Shown: positions 38,219 to 46,862 of the stretch, in pieces
Numbering within the stretch: the stretch's first letter is position 1
Layout: each line of letters begins with the position of its first letter
Assembly (NCBI RefSeq): GCF_029893585.1
Contig: NZ_JARXYX010000009.1
Span: forward strand, 1-64,000
DNA length: 64,000 nucleotides
From: Streptomyces sp. LBL
Lineage (GTDB): Bacteria > Actinomycetota > Actinomycetes > Streptomycetales > Streptomycetaceae
Reading direction: 5' to 3'
Position numbers and translations under genes: made by a program
The notes under the pieces: model-generated
Database searches by the model: none
What the model was told of the DNA's origin: nothing
Seen by the model: the letters and a program-made list of their open reading frames with translations, nothing else

Positions 38219-39544
38219 TCAGACGTGCCCGTCTTCGAGCATTTCGGTCACCAGGGCCGCGATCTGGGACCTCTCGGACCGCGTCAGCGTGACATGCGCG
38301 AAGAGTGGATGCCCCTTCAGCTTCTCGACCACGGCGACGACTCCGTCGTAGCGGCCGACCCGCAGGTTGTCCCGCTGCGCCACGTCGTGGGTCAGAACGA
38401 CCCGCGAGTTCGCACCGATTCTGGACAGAACGGTCAGCAGTACGTTCCTTTCCAGCGACTGCGCCTCGTCCACGATCACGAACGCGTCGTGCAGGGAGCG
38501 GCCGCGGATGTGGGTGAGCGGAAGGACTTCGAGCATTCCCCGCGCGGTGATCTCTTCGATGACCTCACGGCTGGTGACCGCGGACAGTGTGTCGAAGACC
38601 GCCTGCGCCCAGGGGCCCATCTTCTCGGCCTCGCTGCCCGGCAGATAGCCGAGCTCCTGCCCGCCCACCGCGTACAGCGGACGGAAGACCATCACCTTCT
38701 TGTGCTGGCGGCGCTCCAGGACCGCCTCGAGCCCCGCGCACAGCGCGAGTGCCGACTTTCCGGTGCCGGCCCGGCCGCCCATGGACACGATTCCGATGTC
38801 CGGGTCGAGGAGGATGTCCAGCGCGATGCGCTGCTCCGCGCTGCGCCCCTTGATGCCGAACACCTCGCGATCCCCGCGCACCACCCGGATGCCGCCCTCG
38901 GGCGTGACCCGGCCGAGAGCCTTACCGCGCTCCGACTGGATCATCAGCCCGGTGTGCACCGGCATGGCGGCCACCTCGGGCGCATGGACGTGCCCCTCCT
39001 CGAAGAGGATGTCCACCTGCTCGCCGGGCAGGGTCAGCTCGGACATTCCGGTCCAGCCGGAGGCGTCCGTGATGGCGAGTTCGGCGCGGTACTCCTCGGC
39101 GAGGAGTCCGACCGAGGATGCCTTGATCCTCAGCGGGAGGTCCTTCGACACGACTGTGACGTCGAACCCCTCGGCCTGCAGGTTGCGGGCGACCGCGAGG
39201 ATGCGGGAGTCGTTGTCCCCCAGGCGGTAGCCGCTGGGCAGCACGCTGGGGTCCGAGTGGTTGAGCTCGACACGGACGGTCCCGCCCAGGTCCCCGATCG
39301 GGAGAGGGGAGTCGAGGCGACCGTGCCTGACCCGGAACTCGTCCAGCAGACGCAGGGCCTGTCGGGCGAAATAGCCCAGTTCGGGATGGTGCCGCTTGGC
39401 CTCCAGTTCCGTCACCACGACGATGGGAAGCACAACCTCGTGCTCGTCGAAGCGGCTCAGGGCGTTCGGGTCGGCCAGCAGGACGCTGGTGTCGAGAACA
39501 TATGTGCGCCGGTCTGGCTTATGGCGCTTTGTGCTGGTCACCAC
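38219..39544 (-). CDS. phoH: PhoH-like ATPase with PIN domain (PhoH2)
   Basis: A 441-residue PIN-PhoH fusion (PhoH2). The PIN RNase domain ([39 protein letters not shown]...[15 protein letters not shown]) carries its acidic residues. The PhoH helicase-like ATPase follows, with Walker [14 protein letters not shown] (about 256-268), Walker [10 protein letters not shown] and [16 protein letters not shown]. Mycobacterial PhoH2 is an RNA helicase/RNase of toxin-like character. The start is one of two adjacent GTG codons (39544 or 39541). It is monocistronic, with a terminator after it. Confidence 0.94.
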   Translation of the reverse strand: MVTSTKRHKPDRRTYVLDTSVLLADPNALSRFDEHEVVLPIVVVTELEAKRHHPELGYFARQALRLLDEFRVRHGRLDSPLPIGDLGGTVRVELNHSDPSVLPSGYRLGDNDSRILAVARNLQAEGFDVTVVSKDLPLRIKASSVGLLAEEYRAELAITDASGWTGMSELTLPGEQVDILFEEGHVHAPEVAAMPVHTGLMIQSERGKALGRVTPEGGIRVVRGDREVFGIKGRSAEQRIALDILLDPDIGIVSMGGRAGTGKSALALCAGLEAVLERRQHKKVMVFRPLYAVGGQELGYLPGSEAEKMGPWAQAVFDTLSAVTSREVIEEITARGMLEVLPLTHIRGRSLHDAFVIVDEAQSLERNVLLTVLSRIGANSRVVLTHDVAQRDNLRVGRYDGVVAVVEKLKGHPLFAHVTLTRSERSQIAALVTEMLEDGHV

Positions 39545-39891
39545 GGAAGGACGTACCCCCTCGGATGAGGTCGGGGAGCGACGGAGTGGAGCTGGACCGG
39601 TCGTCGGCCGCGATGCACGGGCCGGGGACCGGCCCTCCACTGCTTCGCCCGCGCTGAGACCGCGCGGTCGGGCTGGTGCAAAGGGCCTCCCGGGCGGACG
39701 GCCCCGTGCCGTCCGCTGAGATCCGACACCCGTGGTTCGGGCGTCGGCCTGTTTGGTTTATGCCCTCGAACGTGCGATGCCATGCAGGCGCATATGACGG
39801 CGCGCTGGTGAACTCCTTGTTACGTCCGCCCCAAAACGGGTAGACGTGCCGACTCCGGAGCGGCCTCCGTCAGCCGCCCACCAGCCGCCCG
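39545..39891. other. Gap upstream of phoH
   Basis: About 350 bp between the phoH start and the uppS stop, both on the minus strand. No recognisable gene. It should contain the phoH promoter and the end of the uppS transcript, but I see no clear hairpin or promoter match. Confidence 0.4.
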
Positions 39892-40665
39892 TCAGCCTCC
39901 GTAGCGGCGGTGGCGCGCTGCGTAGTCGCGCAGGGCACGCAGAAAATCGACCTTGCGGAAGGCAGGCCAGAAGACCTCACAGAAGTAATACTCCGAGTGA
40001 GCGGTCTGCCACAGCATGAATCCGGACAACCGCTGTTCACCACTCGTTCGGATCACAAGGTCCGGGTCGGGCTGGTCGCCGGTGTAGAGGTGGCGGCCGA
40101 TCGACTCGATGCTGACGGACTCGGCGAGCTCCTCCATCGAGGTGTCCTTGTCGGCGGCGTCCAGGATCATGGAGCGGACCGAGTCGACGATCTCCTGGCG
40201 GCCGCCGTAGCCGATGGCGACGTTGACCACTATCCCGTCGGTCTTCGCGGTGGTCTCCTCGGCCTCCTTGAGGGCCGCCTGCATGCCCTGCGGGAGGATG
40301 TCGAGCGCGCCGACGTGGTGCACCCGCCAGCGGCCGTCGGCGGCGAGGGTGCGGACGACGTCCTCGATGATGCCGAAGAGCGGGACGAGCTCTTCCTGCG
40401 GGCGGTCGAAGTTGTCGGTGGAGAACAGCCAGAGGGTGACGACCTCGACGTCCGTCTCGGAGCACCAGCCGAGGAACTCCTCGATCTTGTCGGCGCCGGC
40501 GCGGTGACCCTGGGCGGTGGTGGAACCGGCGGCCTTCGCCCATCGCCGGTTGCCGTCCATGACGACGCCGATGTGCTTGGGCACCTGGGCGTGGTCCAGG
40601 TGGCCTTCCACCCGGCGCGCGTACAGCCTGACGAGCAGGCCGCGCAGTGTGTCGCGCAGGTTCAC
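39892..40665 (-). CDS. uppS: Isoprenyl (undecaprenyl-type) diphosphate synthase
   Basis: A 257-residue cis-prenyltransferase. The diphosphate site HIGVVMDGNRRWAK holds catalytic Asp37; ETDVEVVTLWLFSTDNFDRPQEEL and RTSGEQRLSGFMLWQTAHSEYYF are the other conserved regions. It makes the lipid carrier (undecaprenyl or a shorter Z-prenyl diphosphate) for wall synthesis from MEP pathway products. The GTG start at 40665 has AGAGGGG about 11 nt upstream. Streptomyces usually carry a second uppS elsewhere beside recO, so this may be the other paralogue. Confidence 0.95.
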   Translation of the reverse strand: MNLRDTLRGLLVRLYARRVEGHLDHAQVPKHIGVVMDGNRRWAKAAGSTTAQGHRAGADKIEEFLGWCSETDVEVVTLWLFSTDNFDRPQEELVPLFGIIEDVVRTLAADGRWRVHHVGALDILPQGMQAALKEAEETTAKTDGIVVNVAIGYGGRQEIVDSVRSMILDAADKDTSMEELAESVSIESIGRHLYTGDQPDPDLVIRTSGEQRLSGFMLWQTAHSEYYFCEVFWPAFRKVDFLRALRDYAARHRRYGG

Positions 40666-40804
40666 TTGATTGTCAGCCCCTCTGTGCGGATGCGGTCCCC
40701 GCGACCCGAAGGGTACCGCGCTGTTTCCTTTTGGGGTGCGGGGGGTTGGGGCACCCTGGGCCGGGATTGGGGCGCCCCGGGCGGGGGTTGTCGGGGTTTC
40801 TGGG

Positions 40805-40860
40805 CGGGTTCGGGTCCGTCTGCGGCTGGTCGCGGGTTCGGGTCCGTCTGCGGCTGGTCG
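40805..40860. repeat. 28-bp tandem duplication
   Basis: Two identical 28-bp units beginning CGGGTTCGGGTCCGTC lie between uppS and the orphan terminator. They do not lie in any supported gene. Confidence 0.85.
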
Positions 40861-41030
40861 CGCGCATGCGGCGGAGCCGCCCATCGATACCGTCCCGCGC
40901 CGCTTTGTGTCGGACCATGCGCCACCCCCTATGAGCGCCCCCTGCGCACAGAGCAAGCGAGTGCGGTGGACGAGTGCCGCAGACGAGTGCCCCTGGAGCG
41001 CAGAGAGGACGAGTGCCCCGTGGGCGCAGA

Positions 41031-41071
41031 AAAAACGGGCCGGTCCGTGGGGGGGGGAGACGGACCGGCCC
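41031..41071 (-). terminator. Strong minus-strand terminator with no assigned gene
   Basis: GGGCCGGTCCGT and ACGGACCGGCCC form a perfect 12-bp stem; read on the minus strand it is followed directly by GTTTTTTC, a true U-tract that is rare in this window. It ends some transcript starting between about 41100 and 41450 and would also insulate uppS. Confidence 0.85.
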
Positions 41072-41279
41072 GAGGGGGGGTTTCCACCATAACCCTTCGT
41101 AAGTGATGCTGCGTGCCTCGGCGTGCCACAACTACTCTCCGGAGTCGGACGACAACGCGGCGACGGCCAGTCTGAGGCCTTTTCGTGGCTGCGGTGTGGC
41201 CGAATCGCGGCGGAATCTCGAAGAGAACACATGGGGGCAGGTTCCCTCCGGCGGGTGACGGTGGGCCGCATCACCTGTT

Positions 41280-41315
41280 GACGCCGCACCGGACGCCGCA
41301 CCGGACGCCGCACCA
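41280..41315. repeat. 12-bp triplication
   Basis: Three copies of GACGCCGCACCG (the third ending in A) run head to tail in the gene-free stretch. Confidence 0.85.
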
Positions 41316-41556
41316 GGAGCCACGGCACCGCGCAGCCCCCTCCGCTGCGCGGTACCGCCCGCGCAGCCTGCTCACGCGAAATACCTTGGTCGGAACGTAC
41401 GTGACGCGCGGAGGGTACTCGATCCACCTGCGATAACAATGTGGAAAACTCGTGGAGCCATGGATGTACGGGGAGTGACCGCGCTCTGGGCGCGCTCCCA
41501 GAGCATCCGCGGCGAAGCGGACAGGATCTGACCTCATTGGGTCCTAGCGTCGGGCC

Positions 41557-42708
41557 ATGACCTCGAGAATCACGTGGGAGCAGGCAAGCACGCGGCGGCT
41601 GGAACGGCAGTTCCTGGCCATCCCCGCCAAGAACGGTACGGTCGTCGCCGATGTGGTGGGTGCGATGCTCGCCGCCCATGCGCAGGTGCTGTCGGCGGCG
41701 GAGGTCTCGGTGGGGGTGCGGGCCGACGGGACGACCCGGGCGGACGTCCGGGCCGCGCTCTGGGAGGTCCGCTCACTCGTCAAGACGCACGGCCCGCGCG
41801 GGACCGTTCATCTGCTGGCCTCGCACGAGCTGCCGCTGTGGTGCGCCGCGCTGTCGGCCGTTCCGTCCGGCAGGAGTCCCCTTGCGGCCGGAGTACGGGT
41901 CACCGAGGAGCAGGCCGGGCAGATCGTGGCGGCGATCGGGGACGCCCTCGACGGGGTGTGCCTGACCATCGACGAGCTGAGCGAGGAGGTCGTCGCCCGC
42001 ACCGGCCCCTGGGCGGGCGACCGGGTGATGCCGGCCTTCCAGGACCTGTGGCCGCGCTGGCGTCAGGTGCTGCACCGGGCGGGCCAGTCGGGCGCCCTGT
42101 GCTTCGGCCCGAACCGGGGCCGCAAGGTCACCTACACCCGCCCGCCGTACTTCGCCCCGCTCCCGCCGGACGAGGCGGTGCGTGAGCTCGTACGGCGGTA
42201 TCTGCGCGCCTACGGGCCGTCGACCCCGGCGTACTTCGCGAAGTGGCTGGCGGCGCCGGGCGGTTGGGCGGGCCCCCTGTTCGACGGGATGAGCCGGGGC
42301 GGGGAGATCGAGGAGGTCGTCTTCGAGGGCGCCCCGGCGTGGGTGGCGGCCGGCGACACCGTCTTCCCCGAGGAGCCGGTCCGCGGGGTGCGGCTGCTGC
42401 CGTATTTCGACGCGTACGGCATCGCCGTACAGCCGCGTGAACGGCTGTTCCCGGGTGCGGCGTACCGGCGGGCGCTGGCGGGCGGGCAGGCCGGAAACTA
42501 TCCCGTGCTCCTGGTCGACGGGGTGGTGGCGGGTGTCTGGCACCAGCGGCGCCAGGGACGGCGTACAACCGTCACGGTGGAGCCTCTGAGGCGCCTGACG
42601 GCACACCAGGAGCGCGAGCTCGGCGAGCAGGCGGACCGGGTGGGCGAAGTGCTGGAGGCGCGGGCCGAGTTGGTGATCGGGACGGTCACGGCGGGTCCGC
42701 ATGCGTAG
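41557..42708 (+). CDS. Winged-helix DNA-binding domain protein (HTH_42, AlkZ-like)
   Basis: A 383-residue member of the HTH_42 superfamily, which includes the DNA glycosylase AlkZ. Family landmarks are VRSLVKTHGPRGTVHLLASHELPLW near residue 70-95, CFGPNRGRKVTYTRPPYF, VRELVRRYLRAYGPSTPAYFAKWL, and LLPYFDAYGIA...VLLVDGVVAGVWHQRRQGRR. A role in repair of alkylated or cross-linked bases is possible by family, but many members are uncharacterised. The gene's 3' end, including its TAG, is tandemly repeated beyond the stop. Confidence 0.88.
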   Translation: MTSRITWEQASTRRLERQFLAIPAKNGTVVADVVGAMLAAHAQVLSAAEVSVGVRADGTTRADVRAALWEVRSLVKTHGPRGTVHLLASHELPLWCAALSAVPSGRSPLAAGVRVTEEQAGQIVAAIGDALDGVCLTIDELSEEVVARTGPWAGDRVMPAFQDLWPRWRQVLHRAGQSGALCFGPNRGRKVTYTRPPYFAPLPPDEAVRELVRRYLRAYGPSTPAYFAKWLAAPGGWAGPLFDGMSRGGEIEEVVFEGAPAWVAAGDTVFPEEPVRGVRLLPYFDAYGIAVQPRERLFPGAAYRRALAGGQAGNYPVLLVDGVVAGVWHQRRQGRRTTVTVEPLRRLTAHQERELGEQADRVGEVLEARAELVIGTVTAGPHA

Positions 42709-42822
42709 GGGCTTCATGCGTGGGGGCCTTCATGCGTAGGGGGCTTCATGCGTAGGGGCCTTCGGCTCACCCGATCGGCCTTCGGCTCACCCGATCCGTC
42801 TGCGGCTCACCCGATCCGTCTG
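42700..42822. repeat. Two abutting arrays copied from the ends of convergent genes
   Basis: Array A (42700-42762): four 15-16-bp units CATGCGTAGGGGCCTT with small variants; the first contains the winged-helix gene's stop codon. Array B (42763-42822): three 20-bp units CGGCTCACCCGATCCGTCTG (the first diverges); the last contains the methyltransferase stop codon. The arrays meet exactly at 42762/42763, filling the whole gap between the genes. Confidence 0.92.
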
Positions 42823-43637
42823 CGGGCCTCGACGAGGTGGCGGGTGCTGTGGGCGACGAAGGGGCCCTCGGACTCGATCTGTTCGTGCAGCGCGCGGAGT
42901 CGGGGCGCGTACGTCTCGACGGTGAAGCCGGGGACCATCCATACCACCTTGCGCAGGAAGTGGACGACGGCTGCGATGTCGTGGAACTCCACGCGGAGCC
43001 GCTCGGCACGCAGGCCGACGATCTCCAGACCGGCCGCCTGGGCCCCGGCGCGTTCCCGGTCGGGGTGGCGGTCGCTGCGATCCTGGTCCGGCTGGGGGCC
43101 GAGGAAGTACTCGACGAGTTCGAAGACGCTGGCGGGGCCGACGTGCTGGGCGAAGTACGTCCCCCCGGGTCCCAGCACCCGGGCGATCTCCGGCCAGTCG
43201 GGGCGGACGGGATGGCGGCTGACGACCAGGTCGAAGGTGGCGTCCGCGAAAGGCAGCGGCGCGTCCTCCGGCGTCGCGACGACGGCGACGCCGCGCGGGC
43301 GGAGCAGGGCGGTGGCCTTGGCGACGTTCGGCGGCCAGCCCTCCGTGGCGACGGTGAGTACGGGCGCGGTCGGCGCCGCGGTGCCGAGGGCGAAGTCCAG
43401 GACCTCCCCTCCCCCGGTCTGGATGTCGAGCGCGGCGGTCGCGCCGGCCAGCCGCCCGGCCAACGACCGGGCGTACCCCCACGAGGGCCGTGCCTCGGTG
43501 GCCCGCCCCTCGAACCACGAGAAGTCCCACCCCTCGGTGGGAACGGCGGCGCCTTCGGCGACGAGGTCCTCGAAGGTACGTTCGGAGGTACGGGGGTGCG
43601 TGTGACCGTTCGGCGGGTTCGCGGTTGACTGGTCCAT
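42807..43637 (-). CDS. Class I SAM-dependent methyltransferase
   Basis: A 276-residue enzyme with a Rossmann methyltransferase core: motif I ALDIQTGGGEVLDFAL (residues about 70-85), an acidic motif II region VATEGWPPNVAKA, and FADATFDLVVSRHPVRPDWPEIARVLGPGGTYFAQHVG (motifs III-IV). The C-terminal half (EIVGLRAERLRVEFHDIAAVVHFLRKVVWMVPGF) is typical of small-molecule O- or N-methyltransferase-like proteins in Streptomyces. The substrate is unknown. Its final codons are iterated downstream. Confidence 0.88.
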   Translation of the reverse strand: MDQSTANPPNGHTHPRTSERTFEDLVAEGAAVPTEGWDFSWFEGRATEARPSWGYARSLAGRLAGATAALDIQTGGGEVLDFALGTAAPTAPVLTVATEGWPPNVAKATALLRPRGVAVVATPEDAPLPFADATFDLVVSRHPVRPDWPEIARVLGPGGTYFAQHVGPASVFELVEYFLGPQPDQDRSDRHPDRERAGAQAAGLEIVGLRAERLRVEFHDIAAVVHFLRKVVWMVPGFTVETYAPRLRALHEQIESEGPFVAHSTRHLVEARRRIG

Positions 43638-43793
43638 GGGGTGAGCGTCGCAGGGAGTTGTCAGTGGGCGCTGCTGATTTTCCGCGCAGGACGACGACTC
43701 AGGACCTTCCGGATCTTTCAGGGATGCCGTACGCGGCCGGCGAGAAGGAGATCCTGCGGGCGAGCTGAGGGGAGGGACGGGGGCGAGCGGCGT

Positions 43794-44672
43794 TCACGAC
43801 ACGAGCGGCTGGACCTCCTGCGCCGTGAACCGTATGAATCCCTCCGGGTCCGGTTCGTCAGCCGTCGGCTGGAGGATCACCGAGTCGGCGCCCGCCTCGG
43901 CCAGCCGCTGGACGGCCTTGGCGACGGCCCCGGCGTCCCCGGCGACCCCGAGGTCCGGGGCGGGGTCCAGCCCCTCCGCCACCAGTTCGGCACGCAGCCG
44001 GGCGGTGGCGTCCGGGCCGGTGGCGGCGAGAAGATAGACGACGACCCGGTGCGGTTCGCTCCGCCCGGCCGCGGCCCGTCCCTCGTCGATGAGGCCGCGG
44101 GCCCGTCGCACCCCGTCGAGCGACGTACTCGCGGTGAGAATGGTCCCGTCCGCGGCCTCACCGGAGAGGCGCAGTGTGCGCGGACCGGTGGCCCCGGCGA
44201 ACACCGGGATGTCCGTGTCGCCGGCCGGCGGCCAGTCGAGAGCGACGTCGTTCAGGGTGACGTAACGCCCGCCGGTCGTGACCCTCTCCCCCCGCAGCAG
44301 GGCGCGCAACGCGACCAGGTACTCGCGCAGCAACGTCAGCGGGGACTCGGCCCGCGCGCCGACCTGGCCCATCCAGTCCTGCACCCCGTGCCCTACGGCG
44401 AGGACGGCACGGCCGGGGAACAGCCGGTGCAGGGTGGCCGCCTCCATCGCGGTGACGGCGACGTTCCGCAACGGCACCGGCAACAGCCCGACTCCGACCC
44501 GCACCCGCTCGGTCCAGGCGAGCGCGGCGGCGGCCGCCGAGATCCCGCCCTCCAGGAAGCAGTCCTCCCACAGCCACAGTTCCTCAAGACCTACGTCGTC
44601 CGCGAGCCGGGCGACGGCCCGGAGACGTTCGGGCGGCAACTGGGGACGGAACACGGCTCCGAGAGTGGTCAT
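43794..44672 (-). CDS. LLM-class flavin/F420-dependent oxidoreductase
   Basis: A 292-residue TIM-barrel oxidoreductase of the bacterial luciferase-like family. The opening LGAVFRPQLPPERLRAVARLADDVGLEELWLWEDCF, the RVRVGVGLLPVPLRNVAVTAMEAATLHRLFPGR and GRAVLAVGHGVQDWMGQ loops, and a C-terminal DSVILQPTADEPDPEGFIRF are family-typical. Actinobacterial members often use F420. ATG 44672 starts MTTLGAVF. A longer frame upstream would translate the repeat at the neighbouring gene end and is rejected. Confidence 0.9.
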   Translation of the reverse strand: MTTLGAVFRPQLPPERLRAVARLADDVGLEELWLWEDCFLEGGISAAAAALAWTERVRVGVGLLPVPLRNVAVTAMEAATLHRLFPGRAVLAVGHGVQDWMGQVGARAESPLTLLREYLVALRALLRGERVTTGGRYVTLNDVALDWPPAGDTDIPVFAGATGPRTLRLSGEAADGTILTASTSLDGVRRARGLIDEGRAAAGRSEPHRVVVYLLAATGPDATARLRAELVAEGLDPAPDLGVAGDAGAVAKAVQRLAEAGADSVILQPTADEPDPEGFIRFTAQEVQPLVS

Positions 44673-44723
44673 GGAGCCGTACCTACCCAGTCGCCGCGCG
44701 CTCGGCACGTCCGTTCGCCACCC

Positions 44724-44778
44724 GCTTGCGCTGCCCGCGCTACCTGCACCACCCGCACTACCCGCGCTACCCGCGCTA
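44724..44778. repeat. Degenerate 9-bp array over the end of the DHFR-like gene
   Basis: Five to six copies of ACCCGCGCT and close variants run up to and include the stop codon (44776-44778) of the DHFR-like gene, extending about 50 bp downstream of it. Confidence 0.75.
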
Positions 44779-45333
44779 CCGCTCGTAGTGGAGCAGGACG
44801 ACACCGTTGCCGAAGGTGTGGGACTCGGTGATGTTCAGGGACCGCAGAGTGTCTGACTGGGGAAAGAGGGGCTTGCCGGCGCCGACGAGGACGGGGTGGA
44901 CGTAGACGCGGAACTCGTCGACGAGGTCGTGGCGCAGGAAGGCGCCGCTGAGGTCGGCTCCGCTGAGGGCGAGGTCGCCGCCCGGCTGCTCCTTGAGGGC
45001 CTGGACCTCCTCCGGGACGACCTCCCGGACGACCGTCGTCTTCCAGTCCGCTCGCTCCAACGTCCGCGAGTAGACGATCTTCGGGATCTCCCGCCACAGG
45101 CCGGCGAACTCGGCCATGACAGCGGGGATCTCGGGGTCGGAGTCGGCGGTGGGCCAGTACTCGGCCATGAGCTCGTACGTCACCCGGCCGCTCAGCAGCC
45201 CGCCCATCCCTACGACCAACTCGTTGAAGTGGCGGTGCAGTTCGTCGTCGACGCGATGCCAGCTGATGTCCCGGTCGCGGCCCTCGATATAGCCGTCGAG
45301 GGAGACCGACATCATCAGAACGATCTTTCGCAT
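44776..45333 (-). CDS. Dihydrofolate-reductase-fold (RibD-C type) reductase
   Basis: A 185-residue protein of the RibD C-terminal/DHFR-like family (MRKIVLMMSVSLDGYIEGRDRDISWHRVDDE; GGLLSGRVTYELMAEYWP; KIVYSRTLERADW; LALSGADLSGAFLRHDLVDEFRVYVHPVLVGAGKPLF). It should bind NADPH. The family mostly comprises uncharacterised small reductases rather than true DHFR. ATG 45333 has AGGTGG 7 nt upstream. It is divergent from DUF192. Confidence 0.9.
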   Translation of the reverse strand: MRKIVLMMSVSLDGYIEGRDRDISWHRVDDELHRHFNELVVGMGGLLSGRVTYELMAEYWPTADSDPEIPAVMAEFAGLWREIPKIVYSRTLERADWKTTVVREVVPEEVQALKEQPGGDLALSGADLSGAFLRHDLVDEFRVYVHPVLVGAGKPLFPQSDTLRSLNITESHTFGNGVVLLHYER

Positions 45334-45462
45334 GTCCCTGCCACCTGGTTGTGTGTTCGTCCGGTTGCGCGGACGACGGCACGGCTGGTCATCGACCGAA
45401 CGTAGCCGAGTCTGGGACCGTGATGGTCGGTACAGGGCGGCGACACAGGGAGGTGACCTCGC

Positions 45463-45882
45463 ATGGGGCGCTGGTCCGACGGACGGGGCAAGCTCGTGGT
45501 GCCCGGCGGGCACGACGGGTGCGGCGGACACGACGGGGCAAAGAGGCGGATCACCGTGCCGCTGGAGATCGCATCCTCCTACCGGGCCCGCACGAAGGGA
45601 CTGCTCGGCCGGGACGCCGTCGACGGGGCGCTGCTCCTCTCCCCCGCGGGCAGCGTGCACACATTTCGTATGCGGATTCCCATTGACGTCGCCTACCTCG
45701 ACCGCCACCTGAAGGTCATCGCCGTCCGCACCATGAAGCCGGGGCGACTGGGCCTGCCCCGAATCCGTTCACGGCATGTGCTGGAGGCGGAGGCGGGGCA
45801 GATGGATGGGTGGGGCGTGCGGGTGGGGGCGCGGGTAGAGGTCGAGGTGGAGGTGGAGGTAGGGGTGGAGACGGCCGGGTAG
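45463..45882 (+). CDS. DUF192 protein
   Basis: A 139-residue DUF192 protein. The family core reads RARTKGLLGRDAVDGALLLSPAGSVHTFRMRIPIDVAYLDRHLKVIAVRTMKPGRLGLPRIRSRHVLEAEAGQMDGWGV, with the invariant 'MRIPIDVAYLD' strand. Most homologues carry a signal peptide; this one instead starts with a Gly/His/Asp-rich stretch. The C-terminus VEVEVEVEVGVE comes from a GAGGTG repeat. DUF192 genes often neighbour Tad pilus genes in Streptomyces, as here. Function is unknown. Confidence 0.88.
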   Translation: MGRWSDGRGKLVVPGGHDGCGGHDGAKRRITVPLEIASSYRARTKGLLGRDAVDGALLLSPAGSVHTFRMRIPIDVAYLDRHLKVIAVRTMKPGRLGLPRIRSRHVLEAEAGQMDGWGVRVGARVEVEVEVEVGVETAG

Positions 45883-45889
45883 GAGATGC

Positions 45890-46172
45890 TGGTCCCAAGG
45901 CAGTGGCCGAGCAAGCAGTGGCCGAGCAGAGAAAGCCGGGCCGTGGTGCAGGCCGTCATGTTCACCACCTCGACCAGGAGGCGGCCGGTCTGCGCGGCGA
46001 TCGTTCGCGTGCAGGCGAGTTCCAGGAGCGCGGCGGCCGTTCCGCAGGCGTAGTCGCCAACGAGGGTGGCCAGCAGGACGGTGGAGAGGCGTGCGGAACG
46101 GGTCGGCCAGGAGAGGGCCACGAGTTGCAGGACCCTGTACGGGGCCTGGCCACCATCAGTATGGTCACGTGC
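45890..46172 (-). pseudogene. Membrane protein fragment, PrsW-like
   Basis: A minus-strand frame with about 85-90% third-position GC encodes APYRVLQLVALSWPTRSARL, then a hydrophobic segment (TVLLATLVGDYACGTAAALLELAC), then RTIAAQTGRLLVEVVNMTACT. This resembles the N-terminal part of actinobacterial PrsW-type membrane proteases, but the sequence then runs into the DUF192 gene on the other strand and lacks the expected catalytic EE-x-x-K region. No in-frame start with a ribosome-binding site exists. It looks like the remnant of the last gene of the Tad-region operon. Confidence 0.4.
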
Positions 46173-46236
46173 GCTTCCCCGTTTCCCCCGGTTCCTTCCC
46201 TACCCCCGGCTCCCCCCGTTCCTGCAGAGCTCTCGG

Positions 46237-46854
46237 TCAGTTCTCTCCGCGGGGGAAGGAGACCTCGACTCGTCTGTTCTTCTTGCGGCCGGATTCCGTC
46301 GCGTTGGAGGAGATCGGGTACTGCTCGCCGTAGCCGCGGACCTCGAAGGTGACGTTCGGGTCGTTGAGTTCCTGGTCGAGGACATCCTGTACGGCGGTGG
46401 CGCGCTGCTTGGACAGGACGTCGCCGTGGGCGGAGGAGCCGAGGTCGTCCGTGAAGCCGAAGACACGGATCTTCGTCGCGTTCTGCTTCTTGATCTCCGC
46501 CCCGATCGAGGAGATACGGGCCCGCGCTTCCCCGCTCAGCTTCGCGCTGTCCTTGCCGAACAACACCTCGGCCTGGAGCGCGAACTTCACGTCCGCGTTC
46601 GTGTCCTCCCGGCGTTCGTCCCCGGTCTGGTCCTCGACGACCTGCTTGATGTCCAGGACTTTGGGTTCGGCGAGGGTGCCGCCTTCGGGGAGCTTGAGGT
46701 CGGGATCGTTGGCGTCGACTTTGACGGGAGCAGAGGCGGTGGGTTCGGTGCCGGGGGGGACGCTGGGGGTGGTGTCGGCGTGGGCCGCAAGGGCTGTGCC
46801 GGCAAGGAGGAAGAAGGTTGTCGTGAGAATCAGTGGGAGACGCTTGTGGGTCAT
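46237..46854 (-). CDS. Secreted OmpA-domain protein
   Basis: A 205-residue protein: signal peptide (MTHKRLPLILTTTFFLLAGTALAAHA), a Pro/Thr-rich linker, and a C-terminal OmpA peptidoglycan-binding domain from about 90 (ALQAEVLFGKDSAKLSGEARARISSIGAEI...IRVFGFTDDLGSSAHGDVLSKQRATAVQDVL...VRGYGEQYPISSN). In this monoderm it would bind wall peptidoglycan and may anchor the pilus machinery. ATG 46854 has GTGAGG 7 nt upstream. It closely follows the lipoprotein gene. Confidence 0.9.
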   Translation of the reverse strand: MTHKRLPLILTTTFFLLAGTALAAHADTTPSVPPGTEPTASAPVKVDANDPDLKLPEGGTLAEPKVLDIKQVVEDQTGDERREDTNADVKFALQAEVLFGKDSAKLSGEARARISSIGAEIKKQNATKIRVFGFTDDLGSSAHGDVLSKQRATAVQDVLDQELNDPNVTFEVRGYGEQYPISSNATESGRKKNRRVEVSFPRGEN

Positions 46855-46862
46855 TGGCGGCC

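Larger units (their letters stand above)
40666..41556. other. 890-bp intergenic stretch with repeats and an orphan terminator
   Basis: No convincing protein gene, although several minus-strand frames are open. It contains a 28-bp duplication (40805-40860), three GACGAGTGCC copies (about 40962-41015), a strong minus-strand terminator (41031-41071), a 12-bp triplication (41280-41315) and an 8-bp hairpin GCTCTGGG/CCCAGAGC (41483-41504). On the minus strand TTGTTA-16 bp-TACCCT near 41410-41440 resembles a promoter, which with the terminator would bracket an untranslated or small-ORF transcript of about 370 nt. Confidence 0.4.

Noticed and set aside
41132..41323. 63-codon minus-strand frame ending LRLAVAALSSDSGE
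   Set aside because: Its first part translates the 12-bp repeat and codon bias is mixed; it may be part of the orphan transcript but is not strong enough to call as a gene.
42700..42822. Repeat array considered as a CRISPR
   Set aside because: Units are directly abutting without spacers and match the adjacent gene ends; no cas genes are present.
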